From Isoetes taiwanensis (taxonomy: Eukaryota > Streptophyta > Lycopodiopsida > Isoetales > Isoetaceae): 64,000 bases of DNA. The stretch covers positions 124,001-188,000 of the forward strand of contig JAJEKV010000296.1 of assembly GCA_021234155.1 (NCBI GenBank), given 5' to 3'. Position numbers and translations under genes: made by a program. The notes below the pieces were generated by a model that was not told the origin of the DNA, searched no databases, and saw only the letters and a program-made list of their open reading frames with translations. The stretch's first letter is position 1, and every line of letters starts with the position of its first letter. Below, piece after piece: positions 21,540-31,900 of this stretch.

Positions 21540-24100
21540 TAGATCAGTTCAGATGGCGTGGCCATGGCTAGAAGAAGCAACCATAGGATCTCCCGTAAAG
21601 CTCTCGAACGCCGTGGCAAAGGAAATTGGGATCATCAAGAATGTCCATATTGAATTGTGTATTCTTGATCACATCATAGTCCACATCGGGTGGAGCCGGG
21701 CATCTCTCGATTTGGTGGATCTACGGCTTCTTCAACTACGCCAGTGGTCTCTCCGTCACAGAACAAATGCCATGGTAGGATTCAAGGGCGGTCAAGCCTA
21801 TCAAGAATCCCCTTTAGGCACTCATGCTTGCTGGTCACTTTCTAATACAATGCAAAATCTCTTATTCAAGAATGAAGCCCCGCCAAAAGAACCACTGTGA
21901 GAAGTAATCAAACACCCCCGCTCCTCGGCGGCATTCATTTTCTCGCAGACGAGGTAATGAAAGCATGTAGCAGACCCAAACCGTTTCTCATAATTATGTC
22001 CCCCGGCAAGCCTTGCTACCGCACTGACTGGCTGTTGCAGAGCTTCCCGCCATAGCCTCTGGCCTCCCCGCCTTCGCCTTCTTCGTTAGGGTACGTGAAC
22101 CGGTGGCGCTCTTGAGGATGATCGTTGAAGGGGAACTTGAGGTCAATAACTTCGACAGAGGACCTTCAGCTGGCCTGAATCTTTGTGGCATACACTAGTG
22201 AATGGGCCTCCCCGAACTCCCCGGGAGGCGGATTCTTGTATTCGCCCTCATACATGCCAATATAAACTCGATCTCGGAATCCGTGATCATCCAATACGTG
22301 ATGAAATCAAAAGTTGTGTCCGCCTTGCAAAGACCACTATCCAAAAAGAATCACCGTGGTGTTCTTTACAAACCAGATTAAAGAAATTTGTTAGTGTGGT
22401 TTTGTCCCACATTGGAAATATGCCTCTAGTGTCCGTGGCAATCAAGGATACCGGTACGTGAGTGCAAACAACTTGTCCCTTTCATTGCCTGTTAGTTCAA
22501 CTCAAGAACGGAAGTCTTCAGTAAGATCTCTCTTCAAGACAAAGATTAGTGCATGAATCTTGCCAAGGTGTGGCACGCTATCGAAAAATGCCTTCCTTGC
22601 CCACTCCGGTTTCAACCCACTTACTATGCAAGGTGGCCATGGAAATCAGGTCGGTATCCTCAAGCCCCTAAGATCGCAAAGATCAGAGATCGCTGAAGGA
22701 CTTGAACTTCCTGAAAATTATCCTTCACGTGATGCAAAAAATCTCCTTCTTCAAGAAAGATATGGATCTTAGTGTCTTTGCCCTTGCCTTGAAGAATTGC
22801 TTACTCAGATAATCACTAGTGACCTTGACGAAGGTCTTCCCATCCAAAGACTTCCCCGAACGTAACCCCACGCCTTCGTGAGTCCATACCCCTCATGCAC
22901 CTCGTAGGTCCGACCAAGTAGTCGATTCTTTTGCCCGATTACATGTAATAGTTTGTCCCTTTGTTGTCTTTTAGCTTGCAAGATTTCCACAAGTTCCATA
23001 GGGACACTAATAATCGAAAAATATCCTCCCGCATGAAGACCCACCGGTTGAAATCTTTAGGATGCTTACCACGCATGGTAACTTCAGCCAAAGCCGATAA
23101 CGCCGGAAACAACAAGAAGTTAGACTTGAACATTTATCGAGCAAATGGCCGCGGGGGCCATTTGGCAAAAATGCCGCGGGCGCCATTTGGTGAGGAAATG
23201 GCCGCGGGCGCTTTTTAGGAACAAATGGGTTTACCGGGCGCCATTTCATAATCTTGCAGAAAATTAAAACATGTACCTTGTATGGTTCTCGAGCGAGATT
23301 GCCCGCCCCGATGGATCAGGCTTCCCGCGATAGAGCATATTGCTGCCGCAGTGGGTTATGTTATCAATGAATGGCTCTTTGAAAATAGTCTTCGCAGCGT
23401 GATATCATTGACTTCACAACCGAAGTTGCAGTATTCCTCGTTTCGCTGATCGTGCTGCACAACACTCAATTCCGTTGAAGATAAATCTTTGACATTTGCT
23501 CTTGGGACTTTGGTGTGCCGAAGTCTTCTACATACAAGTTGAGCAGCCATAATCGAATGATTACCATTCACTATATAATAGTGCATCCCCATGAGGTCAT
23601 CCTCGGTTTTCCAAGGGACCGCTTTGTTTGTGAGGGGATTGAATGGAATCACATCACGGAGTGAAGACCGGATGTGGGTCTCTCCTCAAAGGACTCCACC
23701 AAAGTTTTGACGTGCTCCATATTCCTTGGTCTAGATGTCGATTTGTTGGTCCTTGATATAATTTGAACACGCCTATTTTTAATGAATGTGACACCGAGAG
23801 GAAACAGATGGTGATCGTGAAATTTTTGGTAAGGTGTATTCTCTCGGCCATCTTTTCCTCTTCTCGACCTTTCCACCGAAGATTTGCAGGTGCACCTCTA
23901 GCAAGGCCGAGCTATTCTTAATGTGAGCTTCTTTGGCTCTAGCTTCTTAATGGGGACCCTTTTGGCCGGTGTGTCCAAGCAGGATCCCTCGCTTATGCCT
24001 TGGGCTCTGAGGTTCACCACCACTTCTAGGACTTCCAAATAGACTTGGAGTCCAGGCGCTTCTCCTTTGTTTCCTTTTTTTTGGTGTCCTCTCCTTCTCA
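21540..24100 (-). pseudogene. Broken gene with a ParB-like motif, minus strand
   Basis: Reading leftwards from about 24,100: a Lys/Glu-rich N-terminal region, then a segment near 23,860-23,360 with RVQIISRT, NMEHVKTLVESFEERP, VMIPFNPLTNKAVPW and MHYYIVNGNHSIMAAQLVC. The order 'pick a set of positions, then VNGNHS…AA' resembles the core of ParB/sulfiredoxin-fold domains, but this is an inference. A likely intron (about 23,275-23,096, donor gtacat, acceptor written ccgg instead of ccag) contains GGCGCC palindromes. The next exon, about 23,095-22,930, reads LSALAEVTMRGKHPKDFNRW. Further segments near 22,460-22,300 (IATDTRGIFPMWDKTTLTNF then FWIVVFA) and 21,900-21,560 look coding but are frame-broken. 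Overall a domesticated or transposon-derived gene family is possible; no name assigned. Confidence 0.4.
23150..23258. repeat. AAATGGC-GCGGGC-GCCATTT palindrome cluster (intronic)
   Basis: Four half- or full palindromes in 110 bases: aaatggccgcgggggccattt, aaatgccgcgggcgccattt, aaatggccgcgggcgctttt, aaatgggtttaccgggcgcc. They lie in the presumed intron of the minus-strand gene. Confidence 0.75.
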
Positions 24101-24345
24101 AGGGTCTCCTACCAGTGCTTCTTCTTTTTTTCCCATCCGTTTCCCTCTGTCTCCACTTCCTTTCCCTCCGCTTTCCGTGGTCGCCTTTCCTTCCTTCCTC
24201 CCCTTTGCCTTCCCTATCCTTTTCTTTCCTTGCCCTTTTCTTTTCCTTCTTTTCCCTCTTTTCTTTATCTTCCTTCTCTTTCTTTTCCTTCTCTTCCTTT
24301 TTCCTTCTCTTCCTTTCTTTTAGATTGTTTCTTTTCCTTCTTTTC
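24060..24345. repeat. Pyrimidine-rich low-complexity tract
   Basis: About 280 bases of ttcctttt/cttttcc repeats. On the minus strand it would encode a Lys/Glu/Arg-rich stretch, consistent with an extended N-terminus of the gene at 21,540-24,100. The Phe/Pro/Ser/Leu-rich plus-strand frames over it are artefacts of composition. Confidence 0.8.
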
Positions 24346-24419
24346 CATATCCGGATCTTTTGTGATCCTTTCTCTTAACTTTCCTCTTGCCCGCCGCCTT
24401 TCCTTCCTCCTCGCTCCTG

Positions 24420-25120
24420 GACATCCTCAAGAGAAGATGAGGAGTCTTTGTTTACCGCAGTGTATCCCTAGGTTGTCTTGTCTTCTTCTTGCTCACCGCT
24501 TTTTAGCCGTGCCGCGGTCCACAATGGCGGTAGTTTTATTTGGGCTATTGCCTTGACAACTAATGAAGGCGAAGTTTTTCACTCGCTCATCCGATTGGAA
24601 GAATCATAAAGCCCCTCAAGATTTTTTTGTGGACCTTTGATGTCGGCTTCTTCAAAGCTGTTGTAACGACGGCTTCAGCCTCAAATTTCTTTTTTCGAAC
24701 CAGCTACATTTGCAATGCTAGCAGACATTACAGATGGGATCATAAAACTTCCACCACATAGTACACAATTATTCTATGCTTCAAAGTATCTTCACAGCAC
24801 CACCCGGATCCAATCCAATCCTCGCGACCGCTCTTGGCAACCAACTTCATTTGGACCAAGATACCGGGCGGTAAATGCCGGCCGCTTCGTGGTTCCGTCT
24901 CCCTTATAAGGAGGCAGAGTTTCTTCCGGCAGCCTCCTTTAGAGCCCTCAGAGAGAGGGGCTCACCCGCGATACTTCCATGCACCAAGCACTCGCCTATC
25001 AAGATCATAGTCCGGGTCGGATTGAAATTGTGTTTCCGCACGTAAGATAGCCGCAACAAAGAGGCATCAAAGAACAAAGAGGCATCGCGAAATGGTTTGA
25101 ACAAAGGTGCGCATAATAGG
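24420..25120. other. Uncertain coding pieces, no recognised gene
   Basis: Mixed frames on both strands, none recognised. The minus-strand piece around 25,100-24,900 (LFFDASLLRLSYVRKHNF) could be an exon upstream of the ParB-like gene. No TATA or start can be assigned. Confidence 0.3.
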
Positions 25121-25381
25121 TTGGGAGTTTATAAATGGCGCTGCGGGCGCCATTTGTATCACCCAAAGGCATAAGCACGAGGTCGATCGTATGCCTATCC
25201 CCGTTTGAAGTCGAAGATTACCACCCAGTTCAAAACCACTCCCCTTCGCAATATTCGAGGAAGATGGTTCAAGGAGAGTGGATCGGACCGGGTGGAGGCA
25301 CCGCGATTCGTAGGAGATACCACAACGTAACAAGCGCATGCACTGGATGACTAGGCAAACAACAAGTTCCCAATGTATGCT

Positions 25382-25663
25382 AATAGACATCAAATGGCCA
25401 TGGCCATTTGCCAACAACAAGGCCCTATGGTAAGTTAATAGACATCAAATGGCTTACATGGGCCATTTGCCAACAACAAGGCCCTATGGTGTTAATACAC
25501 ATCAAATGGCGCCATGGGCCATTTGCCAACAACAAGTCCCAAATGTATGTTAATACACATCAAATGGCCATGGCGCCATTTGCCAACAACAAGACCCTAT
25601 GGTAAGTTAAAAGACATCAAATGGCACCATGGCCATTTGGTAGCAACAAGAAGAGTAAGCTAA
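25382..25663. repeat. 57-bp minisatellite, five units, each with a palindromic core
   Basis: Unit starts are at about 25,382, 25,439, 25,496, 25,554 and 25,611. Each reads acatcaaatggc + variable core (catgg, ttacatggg, gccatggg, catggcg, accatgg) + ccatttgccaacaacaag + ccctatggtaagttaa. The core is the AAATGG…CCATTT palindrome seen at 23.2 and 27.2 kb. Single degenerate copies continue at 25,120-25,150 and to 25,800. Confidence 0.9.
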
Positions 25664-25821
25664 GCATCCTAAAGTAAGCTAAGACTCCTAAAGTGCACTT
25701 CAATCATCCAAATGGCGCCATGGCTTCATTTGTCAACTATAAGACCCTAAAGTGGTTACTGTGCATCTAAATAGCGTGCGGGCGCCATTTAGCCCAAACA
25801 AACAATGCAAGTAGACGCACA

Positions 25822-25958
25822 TACCGTCCCTTGAGGTAAGTTTTTAGCTTCTCGCTCTCCACATTTTGTTGAGCTCCGTAATTGTCCATTTCCATTTCAA
25901 GGGCTTTGAATTTGGTCCCAAAACCGTGTGTATCTAGATGTGTTGAGGCGTGAATCAA
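25822..25958 (-). other. Candidate exon on the minus strand
   Basis: A hydrophilic frame with FKALEMEMDNYG and NVESEKLKTYLKGR ends near a gtatgtgc donor-like site (about 25,822), just before the 57-bp array. If real, the array sits in its intron, as at 23.2 kb. No family recognised. Confidence 0.3.
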
Positions 25959-26004
25959 GGGGAAATGGCTTTAAATCACCAAAAAAAGGATGAAAAAGGG
26001 TTGC

Positions 26005-26290
26005 TTTAGGGCGCCACGGGCGCTTAGGCGCCGGGCGCTTAGGGCGCCGGGGCCGGGCGCTAAGGTCGAGGCGCTGGAGCCGGAATCGAAAACTAATAAA
26101 GTTTAATGAGAAGCTTCAGAAAACAAAGGCCAACTAGGGGCCTATCGCGCCCAGGTTTCATGTGCGCGGGCGGTCCAGCGCCCATGCCCAGCCGCTTCCA
26201 CGCCCGCCAGGTTCGCGTGGCGGCCCAAATCCCCACTCCCGCGCCCATGCCTGGCGGGGGTCCAGCGCCCATGTTCGCCATATAATTCGA
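26005..26290. other. GC-rich island of ggcgcc/gcgcccatg repeats
   Basis: A sharp rise in GC: gggcgccacgggcgcttagg and gcgccgggcgcttagggcgc at 26,008-26,055, then five gcgcccatgc/cagcgcccatg copies (26,148-26,272). It stands out from the 35-40% GC surroundings and shares the GGCGCC core with the nearby palindromes. Confidence 0.6.
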
Positions 26291-26626
26291 ATTTTGAAAT
26301 TGAATATTTTTCATTTAAACGCTCAGCCCAAATTTGAACATAAAATTCAAAATTCCCACCACCGCAATTAACATAAAAGTCAAAATTCTCACCAGAGATA
26401 TTGAAATACCTACGCCATTGGCCCAAATTTGAATCGTCCGCTTTGAAAATTGTACTTTGCCTTTAAAGCTCCCTCTTTTTGCCGCCCGTTCCCACTTAAT
26501 GCGACCATGCCACGACGCAGACGTTTGCGTGCACCTGGTTCAGACTTCGAATCCGCCGTTCGTCTACCGGTGTTGGCCGTGATAAGGCAGCTTTTTCTCA
26601 GCGCCTAGGCGTAAACTTTGCAACGC

Positions 26627-26869
26627 TTACGCGTCTTTGCCGGGCTTTCTTCTTTTCAGGGCCACAGAAATCCTGGTGATTCTTGGCGCTTTCTTCTTGG
26701 CTTTCTTGGCTGAATCCTCCTTCTTCTTCGAATCTTTCTTGGCGCTTTCTTCTTGGCGCTCTTCTTGGCGATTCTTCCTCGCCAATGTATCTGTTGGGGG
26801 ATCAGCTTCATTTTCCTCGTTTCTATCTATCGCCCTGTGACATACCACTATGGATCTATCTAATATCAA
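26627..26869 (-). CDS. Lys/Glu-rich reading frame, unknown function
   Basis: An 80-residue frame from ATG at 26,869 to a stop at 26,627. It holds NEENEADPPTDTLARKNRQE followed by Lys/Glu/Ser/Ala repeats (ESAKKDSKKKEDSAKKAKKK) and a basic end. The DNA is itself repetitive (cttcttggcgctttcttctt), so it may be low-complexity rather than a gene. It could be the N-terminus of the broken gene to its left. Confidence 0.25.
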   Translation of the reverse strand: MILDRSIVVCHRAIDRNEENEADPPTDTLARKNRQEERQEESAKKDSKKKEDSAKKAKKKAPRITRISVALKRRKPGKDA

Positions 26870-27099
26870 GTAAGTCCAATCGCTTCTCGTATAAATTCTG
26901 TTCTATTGCGCCATGTGTATAGAGTGTTCAAATGTCGACATTAATGCCGCTAGGACACGTAACCTTGGTTTCAATTGCAAAAGTTGGTATTGGGTGCCCA
27001 TGTTATGCATGCCCGCCTTATTGACACATATACAAAGAATGGGAGCAAGAATGCATAACATAGGCACCTCGTAGATTTTGTGATGGAGCTAAGCCATTT

Positions 27100-27330
27100 G
27101 GTCGAATGGTGTTGATCAAATGGCCATGGCGCCATTTGTCGAATGGTGTTTGGATCAAATGAGCCATAGCGCCATTTGATCCAAATTCACACCTATGGCA
27201 CATTCATAGGTGTGAATTTGATCAAATGGGCCATGGCGCCATTTGATCCAAACACCATTTCGACTAAAATGTTTTTCATGGCTTCATTTGATCCAAGTGT
27301 TCACCGTTACACCAAATGGCTTATGGCTTC
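27100..27330. repeat. Foldback with ~54-bp arms built from AAATGGCGCC palindromes
   Basis: The arms 27,144-27,197 and 27,205-27,258 pair almost fully: atggtgtttggatcaaatg outside, a ggccatggcgcc-type core in the middle, and the perfect 15-bp inner stem aaattcacacctatg / cataggtgtgaattt around the loop gcacatt. Degenerate copies of aaatgg…cttcattt extend to 27,330 and beyond. Confidence 0.85.
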
Positions 27331-27639
27331 ATTTAGCTCCAAATTTGGACCAAAATTTATACTTTTGTACTAAATAGCTTCATTTTCTTTTTATTTTTTG
27401 CTTATTTTTCCTCTATTTCATATGTTCTCAAAAGTATCGCCTTGCTTGATTGAAACAAGTTTAATTTTCCCCCGCACAACCTATTCGGCCTGGAAGGACA
27501 ATTGTTGCCCGGGACATATTTTGAATAGAACCACTCTTCATGGGAAGGAAATAGATCCTTCAAATGTAGCAATTGAGGTCACTTGAGTCCGTGATCCCAT
27601 CGACTGAGCTTCCAGTCCCCCCGCTGAGGGGCGATAACA

Positions 27640-30435
27640 TTGGTGAAGCAAAGAGGCACATTCATTCATTGGCCTAAGAGGGATGTAAAACCAAATGAGT
27701 GGCCCTCAAGTGAAGATACGCCTTCGAGATCCCTCAATTTGCCCTCTTCACAAGAGGATTCATCTAGTAGTCCATCCGCCAAGAGCCCACCACGGACATC
27801 GGTTTCAATCGCCACCGTGGTGAACCAAGCAACACAAAGAACAAATGAAGAAGACGAGATAGTAGAGGAGATTGGAGGTCATGAGAATCTAGCTGCCCGC
27901 CTTGGTCTCGTGTTGTTTAAGCCTCAAGATGAGACAGCCTACTACCCGCAACAGATCTACTAGGTTTGCCATGCTACATTTTTCACTCCGCGACCGGATC
28001 TAAATATTCTGAGGCTAATATAGTCTTTAGTGATCCTCGTGGATGCTATAGATCTATGAGTTCTTGGGTGTATCAAAGGTCGGGCTTCGGTGGGTAACAT
28101 AATAGATCCAACGGAAACCAAAATATCAGGTCATGTCATGCTTGTAGCCGAGAGGCCTATAGCTAATCAGCCTAGTAACTGGGGAGACCCATGCCGTTTT
28201 GCTTCATGATGGTAGGACAGTTTCACAACATTTACAAGCTCTTGCTGCTCTAACATGATGATTTAGAAGTTGAGTGCTTGGATGATGTTGAGAAGCAATT
28301 CAAGAGGAAAAGGAAATATACATATGTGAAGAGGGTCGAGGGAACCAAAGGGGTATGGCAAGGAGGAGAGGATGTGCGCCCAAGGCAATCAAGAGTGCTC
28401 TAAAATCAACATGCCGCAAGGACTAATGTGTCAAAAACCTGAAATGACAGCAAGTATGTGCCTTAAGAAAAGAATTTTATTCTCAATCAAGCAAAGGCTG
28501 TGGATTACGCTTTGTTTTTGATGTGTTGAGTGTAACTTATACAGGCAGCGGTCGGAGGCTTAAAGTAGTGGTCCTGTGGGTGGAGTGTCACAATTCGCAT
28601 GGCGCTGCGGGCTTTAGGGAGTTGCTCACCACGCTTTATAGTTGGAGGAAGAGGTTCGAAAGTTAGGTGGAAAACGAAGGAGCATGGTAATATCTGTGCT
28701 CTAAGAAGCCTAGATCCGTGACACTAGCTACGAGAAAGTGTGTGCTTGATACCTTCATTAGTGAGAATGCAGAGAGCATTCCACATAGAAGCAAAAAGGA
28801 AAGGATGATATAAGGGAGAATGTTCGCAAACTTCCTTCCATCCTTAATAAGAAGAGCATACATAAGGAGGTGGGGCCGTGGTGGAAGAATTGACAGAAAG
28901 AGTGTAACCTTGCCCCTTTTTTTACAATATTTGGAAGAAAGAGTTTCCGTGATCGCCAAAGATAGCAAAAATACAAAGATTCTCCAAGTGTAACATATGT
29001 GTAGTCATCAAGCGTAAATTGGAAAGAACAAAAGATATAAGGGAGAGGCTAACCTTTCAATTCAACTACGGGCACATATGTTGGAACAACGCTCTCAGAG
29101 GGAGTCAATATTGGCATTGGCGTGCATTATCACATCGTCCGAAAAGTCACCCGCATAATACATGATAAGATGGATCAGGTCAAAACACTCACACCAAGAA
29201 GTCACCATCTCGCAAAGTCCTGCTTGGAGAGGAGATCGCTTGAAAGAAAATTTTGACAGAGCATTGACACATGGTCATGGTGGACGGGCTTATGGCCATT
29301 TCTCTCTTGATCTTTGGAAGGATGACTCAAACTTTCATGTTGGATCACTTTCTAGGATCCTACACTATCTTGAGTTGCCTGAAGAAGACAAGTGTGGTGA
29401 TTTGTGTGGAAGCGTAACTACAGATTGCAAATTGATGCAAGCCCTAAAAGATACTCGACCATCGCAACATAAGCTAGTGTGCATAACAAGAGAAGATGCC
29501 TTCATCTTCTAGTGCCAACTTAGAAGGCTTCAATCCTCTTCCTCAAATCTCTACTTACGGTTGGATAATGCATCGGGTCAAAATCAAAATAGATATGTGT
29601 TCTCCTACCCTCTTATTTGACATGGCTTAAGGTATTCGATGAGATTCAGGTTGGCTTCATGATGGTTGGGCACACTCATGACGACATATTGATGCATTGT
29701 TTGGGAACTTTTCGACGTTAATGAGTTCATCGGATGCTCTAACTTTGCCCGAAGTTGCTTTACTTGTTTAGCAAGTGCAATGCAAAGTCTCCTCGCTCCA
29801 TATTTTGTGGATGAAGTTCCGTGATTGGAAAGGCTTTGTCAAGGGATATATCCCCGATAAGGGCCAACGCCTAACAGCCATACCAAGCCATTGCTATTCC
29901 GATTTAAAATGGATGGGAAATGGCCCATTATGCAATATAAGATGCGGCCAACCCATAAAGAGTGGATTCCAGAAAATGGAATAAGAATGTGGAAGGAGGA
30001 TGAAAATGGTGAGCCAACGCTACCAACAGGGTGCCTAAAAATATCCCTCCAAGGAAGACATTGAAAGATCTCCCCGGCCCGGCAGATAAAGATCGCAAGT
30101 ACATAGCATTATGGAATTCCTTCTCAAAAAATCAAGAAGATAGTGTGTTTGCACGACAAATACAAAGCAACTATGGATTCTTGGAACGAGATTCTTTTGT
30201 GTTTGGAAGATGTATCTCCGTGATCGACCTCAAAATGATAACTTTTGTTTGCGACAAGGCAAGAACCTCTACAAGCCGCATTTACTCCGAGGTCGATGAA
30301 GCCGCTGTGCTTGTAAGACCTTTGCCTACATATTGTGGGCCGCCAGATGGGGCCCGGTGTTGTCTATGGATGAGTTCGATCCTCATGCACATGTTACTTA
30401 AAGGTATGTTTGTTTTAGTCCGACCGAGACGATGA
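27640..30435 (+). pseudogene. DUF7869-type protein gene (transposon-associated family), broken
   Basis: The N-terminal frame 27,640-27,960 is Ser/Pro/Glu-rich (MVKQRGTFIHWPKRDV start). The conserved core follows: HDKMDQVKTLTPRSHH (29,161-29,208), HGHGGRAYGHFSLDLW (29,272-29,319), LRLDNASGQNQNRYVF (29,553-29,600) and MVGHTHDDI (29,659-29,685), then APYFVDEVPDWKGF-like residues (29,797-29,840) and a basic tail to 30,435. The D-N…N-R-Y-F and GHTHDDI blocks are the signature of the DUF7869 family, whose conserved acidic residues suggest an RNase H-like fold; that function is inferred, not shown. At least four frameshifts occur and D after GHTHDDI is lost by an indel. The N-terminal assignment to the same gene is tentative. 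Confidence 0.68.
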
Positions 30436-31229
30436 AACTCCAACGTGGTTGGGCTTTACGTAAGAAGATGCCATCCTAGATCCGTAGTCTACCAATTATG
30501 GTCACATTTATGTATCATGGTGGATGCCCGTTGGTCGTGACTATACAGTGTTGCTTAACTAAACGCTGGCGACCCAATCCATCGATCCATCAAGGTATGA
30601 GAAGTTAGATGCCATACATTATGCATGGGATGCAAATGGCAAAAGACCAAGACTGCTCAGATTCCAAAATACATTGTTGACATGTGGGGGACATAGCATT
30701 AGCTAAAAGCTCTCAATCTCACCATGTTCTCGATAATCATGTATGTAATTTCTTTTGCTATAATACTTAAGCATTTTGGACAATTAATACGCTGTCGATA
30801 CATCCTAATTTATGCTTATACTAACATCCTTACATCTATTATAATAGGTGTTTAATACACATCATTACATCCGATGCAACACATTATTGATGGCATACAT
30901 ATAATTTAGATGCACATATTATTGATGGCATTATAGAGTCGATGATTCACTCATCATCAATCCCCTCGCTATTGTGACGTGATTTCAGAGGCATGGCCGG
31001 GAACCCAAAGAAGATGGATCACAACACGAGTAAGGCCGGGCAATCACACTCACGACCTTCGCTTTGGATTGTAAGTAAGGATCCATTTTAACACCTTTAT
31101 GTATGCAGCGATTAATATCATTGTAGCTCATGGAGCAAAAGAATGGTCTCAAACCCATCATCATAAATATTATAAGCCATGGGAGATGAATGACTTACCG
31201 AATGGAGTCGCTTTTATAGTCGTTATAGA
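30436..31229. other. 3' flank of the DUF7869-type gene, no further gene seen
   Basis: AT-rich, with repeated attattgatggcat (about 30,885 and 30,917). No frame with recognisable sequence. Confidence 0.4.
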
Positions 31230-31350
31230 ATTATTGGTATAATACTTCAGCATTATTGGTATTATACGTGAGCATTATTGGTATTATACGCCAGCATTAT
31301 TGGTATTATACTTCAACATTATTGGTATTATACTTCAACATTATTGGATT
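31230..31350. repeat. 22-bp tandem repeat, five units
   Basis: Units of cattattggtattatac + 4-6 variable bases (ttcag, gtgag, gccag, ttcaa, ttcaa) at 31,230, 31,251, 31,273, 31,295 and 31,318, with a partial unit after. Confidence 0.9.
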
Positions 31351-31394
31351 CGTAGCTATAAATTCTTTTACCTTGTTTTCACTTTCACTTTTCA

Positions 31395-31900
31395 TCCTTT
31401 TTTCTTGCTCCTTCATCTTCCTTGTTCCTTGATCTTCTTGCTACTTGATCTTCCTTGTTCCTTGATCTTCTTGCTACTTGATCTTCCTTGTTCATTGCTT
31501 CTGGCTACTTGATCTTGATCCTTGTTCCTTGCTACTTCATTCCCCCGCTCCTTCCTACTTGATCTTGTTCCTTGCTCTTGATCTTGCTATCGCTACTTGA
31601 TCTTGATCCTTGTTCCTTGCTACTTCATTCCCGCTCCTTCCTACTTGATCTTGTTCCTTGCTCTTGATCTTGCTACTTGATCTTGTTCCTTGCTACTTGA
31701 TCTTGATCCTTGTTTCTTGCTCCTTGATCTTCCTTGTTCCTTGATCTTCTTGCTACTTGATCTTCCTTGTTCATTGCATCTTGCTACTTGATCTTGATCC
31801 TTGTTCCTTGCTACTTCATTCCCCGCTCCCCCTCGCTACTTGATCTTGTTGCTTGCTCTTGAACTTGCTACTTGCTCGCCTCAGTGTTCCTTTCGGCCGG
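31395..31900. repeat. Minisatellite of cttgatcttg/ttccttgctact units
   Basis: About 500 bases composed almost only of ttgatcttg, ttccttgctact, tcattccc.gctccttc and related 9-13 base blocks in a higher-order arrangement: a ~120-base super-unit repeats near 31,510, 31,600 and 31,790. Confidence 0.9.

Noticed and set aside
24045-24556. Overlapping plus-strand frames rich in Phe, Pro, Ser and Leu
   Set aside because: They are products of a pyrimidine-rich low-complexity tract; all three frames are open for the same compositional reason.
25382-25663. CRISPR-like regular array
   Set aside because: The variable part is 4-10 bases and palindromic, the constant part is longer than the 'spacer', and the context is eukaryotic with introns; it is a minisatellite.
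26520-26620. Possible tRNA-like B box (ggttcagacttcgaatcc)
   Set aside because: No cloverleaf arms or A box at the right distance could be drawn.
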